Shown: piece by piece, positions 38,686-39,877 of the stretch
Layout: every line of letters starts with the position of its first letter
Numbering within the stretch: position 1 is the stretch's first letter
Source of the DNA: a virus
DNA: 39,877 nucleotides
Virus record (IMG/VR): IMGVR_UViG_3300027788_000027
Span: 1-39,877 of that record
Direction: 5' to 3' (one strand)
Notes under the pieces: model-generated
What the model was told of the DNA's origin: nothing
The model's input: the letters and a program-made list of their open reading frames with translations, nothing else
Databases searched by the model: none
Made by a program: the position numbers and the translations under genes

Positions 38686-38813
38686 CTCTAGCCCTTGCTA
38701 TGCCTAGCTATCAGGCAATAGTGTCAATATAACGTCATATTATTGCACTACTATGGTGCATTGGTGCTATGCCTTGCTTATGCCTATATAGCCTCTAGCC
38801 CTTACCATGCCTA
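38686..38813 (+). repeat. 21-bp direct repeat pair in the early control region
   Basis: CTCTAGCCCTT-C-ATGCCTA occurs at 38686-38706 and 38793-38813 with two mismatches, 107 bp apart. It suggests past partial duplication of the promoter region, also seen in the paired sigma54 promoters and multiple enhancer boxes. Confidence 0.6.
38745..38759. promoter_or_regulatory. NtrC-type enhancer box 3
   Basis: GCACTACTATGGTGC inside TGCACTACTATGGTGCA, so the symmetry extends to 17 bp, followed by an extra TTGGTGC half-site. Centred about 100 bp upstream of the P2 start, the usual enhancer distance. Confidence 0.75.
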
Positions 38814-38825
38814 CGTTTGCCATTG

Positions 38826-38842
38826 TTGGCACGTGTATTGCA
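38826..38842 (+). promoter_or_regulatory. Sigma54 (RpoN) promoter P2, consensus
   Basis: TTGGCACGTGTATTGCA matches YTGGCACG-N4-TTGCW at all fixed positions: TGGCACG (38827-38833), TTGC (38838-38841). Start near 38853, giving a short leader of about 43 bases to the ATG at 38896. The three enhancer boxes lie upstream of it. Confidence 0.82.
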
Positions 38843-38895
38843 TTAAGTCTAGTAGCGAGGCATAAGGCCAAACGCACTACTATATAGGTAACACC

Positions 38896-39192
38896 ATGAC
38901 TAACTACACTACTGACGCACAAATAGACGCACAAGGCCTTAAGCATGAGGAATGGCTAGAGGCTAGCATGGCGGCTCAACGTCATATGTTTAACACTGCT
39001 AGAGGTAAAGGAGTGGCTATACTAGCGTGGAAGGATACAGACTTCCATGACGATCATCATTATGTAGTTATGGCTCAAAATCAAAAGCTAGAGTTTGTCA
39101 CATGGGTATGGGCTAATGGTGGCTTCCATTGTGGTCACTACTATAACGATAATGAGCTAAAAGCATGGGCAAACTATAAGGAACGCACATAA
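38896..39192 (+). CDS. First early gene, hypothetical protein, 98 aa
   Basis: Full-length copy of the protein truncated at the left edge of the window. Starts MTNYTTDAQIDAQGLKHEEW after AGGTAACACC. The central part is aromatic and His-rich (AILAWKDTDFHDDHHYVVMA; WANGGFHCGHYYNDNELKAW). One copy has Cys where the left copy has Asn (FHCGHYY against FHNGHYY). No known family. It is the first gene after the sigma54 promoters, the place where host-takeover genes usually lie. Confidence 0.75.
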   Translation: MTNYTTDAQIDAQGLKHEEWLEASMAAQRHMFNTARGKGVAILAWKDTDFHDDHHYVVMAQNQKLEFVTWVWANGGFHCGHYYNDNELKAWANYKERT

Positions 39193-39377
39193 TGAGCGAT
39201 ATTAAAACACTAGACACTTTTGTCATTATACATGACATTTTAGACGCTGATAATTACGACGATATGTGCAAAAAACTATCTAATTTGCATTTAGAATTGG
39301 CACGTAAATACTATAAAGACACAGGGAATAAGATAGGCCCACAGGCTAATGTCGCCCTTACTACTACTATTGATTGA
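39192..39377 (+). CDS. Early hypothetical protein present in only one terminal copy, 61 aa
   Basis: Starts by TAATG overlap. Helical and acidic in the first half (DTFVIIHDILDADNYDDMCK), basic in the second. No family recognised. The gene is missing from the left copy, where the ATG of the overlap instead opens the 74-residue gene. A clean presence/absence polymorphism in the early region is typical of dispensable host-takeover genes. Confidence 0.65.
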   Translation: MSDIKTLDTFVIIHDILDADNYDDMCKKLSNLHLELARKYYKDTGNKIGPQANVALTTTID

Positions 39378-39388
39378 GGTATAAACCC

Positions 39389-39601
39389 ATGACTACTAGC
39401 ACACACTTTACACGTATGTTAACCAAACCAGAAACACAGGATATATTGAAGGCGCTTAGAAAGCGTGATGATATGGAAGTATCTAAAGTTACAGGAGGGT
39501 ACTCTGTATTGGATAACGAGGGCCAATTAGTGCTCAGGGCCATGATAGGCACTAGAGGCTATTTAGTGCGCTTTAATAAAGGCTGGTTTAACGCTGACTA
39601 A
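39389..39601 (+). CDS. Early hypothetical protein, 70 aa (diverged copy of 186-410)
   Basis: ATG 39389 lies nine bases after GAGG; an in-frame TTG at 39374 is less likely. Shares the ending YLVRFNKGWF and KVTGGYSVLDNEGQL with the left copy, while the N-terminus (MTTSTHFTRMLTKPETQDIL) is different. Function unknown. Confidence 0.7.
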   Translation: MTTSTHFTRMLTKPETQDILKALRKRDDMEVSKVTGGYSVLDNEGQLVLRAMIGTRGYLVRFNKGWFNAD

Positions 39602-39620
39602 CAATAGATTTGTATTATCT

Positions 39621-39649
39621 AATTGGCTTGAGTTACACTTAGGCCAATT
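39621..39649 (+). other. Conserved intergenic hairpin, right copy
   Basis: AATTGGC (39621-39627) pairs with GCCAATT (39643-39649) around the same 15-base loop as at 431-457. The stem is one pair longer than in the left copy. Confidence 0.5.
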
Positions 39650-39686
39650 ACATAACGCAAGCATAAACAATAATTGAGGTATCACC

Positions 39687-39877
39687 ATGTTACTAGGCAC
39701 CAACAAAATCAAGGTTAAAACTAAAGCACCCAAATCACGTGGGTACATTATGTATCAAGGCCCGTCTATGCTCACAGGCGCTGAAATTGTAGTCATTGCT
39801 ACTATGCAAACCACTAATGATAAAACTGGCGACATGGTACAGACATGGATACTGGACGCGAATACAAACCCCGTGGA
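39687..39877 (+). CDS. Cys-rich conserved phage protein, 3'-truncated by the window edge
   Basis: N-terminal 63 codons of the protein encoded in full at 496-1251, with three base differences. Cut by the window end before the first Cys cluster. Confidence 0.8.
   Translation, partial: MLLGTNKIKVKTKAPKSRGYIMYQGPSMLTGAEIVVIATMQTTNDKTGDMVQTWILDANTNPV

Larger units (their letters stand above)
39007..39877. repeat. Right member of the diverged terminal repeat (pairs with 1-686)
   Basis: 871 bases that realign with 1-686. It differs by a roughly 186-base insertion (the gene at 39192) and many substitutions between 39106 and about 39770. Identity is exact at both outer ends. Confidence 0.85.

Noticed and set aside
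1-39877. True direct terminal repeat of a T7-like genome
   Set aside because: The two copies differ by substitutions and a gene, and they start within genes; packaged repeats would be identical.
1-39877. Integrase, repressor, attachment site or tRNA genes
   Set aside because: Looked for recombinase motifs, divergent repressor arrangement and tRNA-like cloverleafs on both strands and saw none.

Overview
The window is an essentially complete genome of a tailed, T7-like podovirus, about 39.0 kb, with its two ends overlapping. It carries small terminase, large terminase, portal, scaffold, major capsid protein, candidate tail-tube proteins, several tail fibres and four large virion proteins. It also carries a phage replisome: SSB, primase-helicase, family A DNA polymerase, 5'-3' exonuclease and endonuclease I. 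No single-subunit phage RNA polymerase, integrase, repressor or tRNA was seen. The phage therefore probably uses host RNA polymerase and is probably strictly lytic. Gene content (no RNA polymerase, class I ribonucleotide reductase, glutaredoxin) recalls the marine SIO1/VpV262 (Zobellviridae-like) podoviruses. That affiliation is inference. Consensus DnaA boxes, sigma54 promoters and NtrC-type boxes point to a proteobacterial, probably gammaproteobacterial, host.

Layout. Two gene blocks converge on a bidirectional terminator at 13.73 kb and diverge from a roughly 1.1 kb non-coding control region at 37.8-38.9 kb. The + strand block starts at 38.9 kb, is cut by the window ends, and resumes at position 1. 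It holds small early genes (38.9-39.9 and 0-3.3 kb), DNA replication and recombination genes (3.4-9.1 kb), a lysozyme (9.7 kb), and a nucleotide-metabolism module of glutaredoxin, NrdA and NrdB (10.3-13.5 kb). The - strand block reads from 37.8 down to 13.8 kb: terminase, portal, scaffold, capsid, a dense tail-fibre cassette (31.6-25.3 kb), a cluster of small membrane and lysis proteins including a 3-TM holin (25.2-23.6 kb), tail-tube proteins, a collar-type fibre and internal virion proteins.

Control region. Four features stand out. (1) Nine exact copies of the DnaA box TTATCCACA plus one consensus box on the other strand lie in 38.22-38.53 kb, many phased at exactly 11 bp, like a replication origin. 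(2) Two sequences fully match the sigma54 consensus YTGGCACG-N4-TTGCW, at 38619 and 38826, both facing the early operon. (3) Three GCAC-N7-GTGC boxes of the NtrC enhancer type lie about 100, 178 and 199 bp upstream of the second sigma54 start. (4) A perfect sigma70 promoter faces the structural operon. Its leader shares an unusual repeated module with the leader of the replication operon at 3.3 kb. Together these suggest a phage whose early operon is tied to host nitrogen status (RpoN/NtrC) and whose replication may be tied to host DnaA.

Ends. Positions 1-686 correspond to 39007-39877. The outer ~100 bases match exactly on each side, but the middle is diverged and one small gene is present only in the right copy. 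This is not a clean terminal repeat. It most likely reflects two strain variants joined when a circular or permuted genome was assembled.
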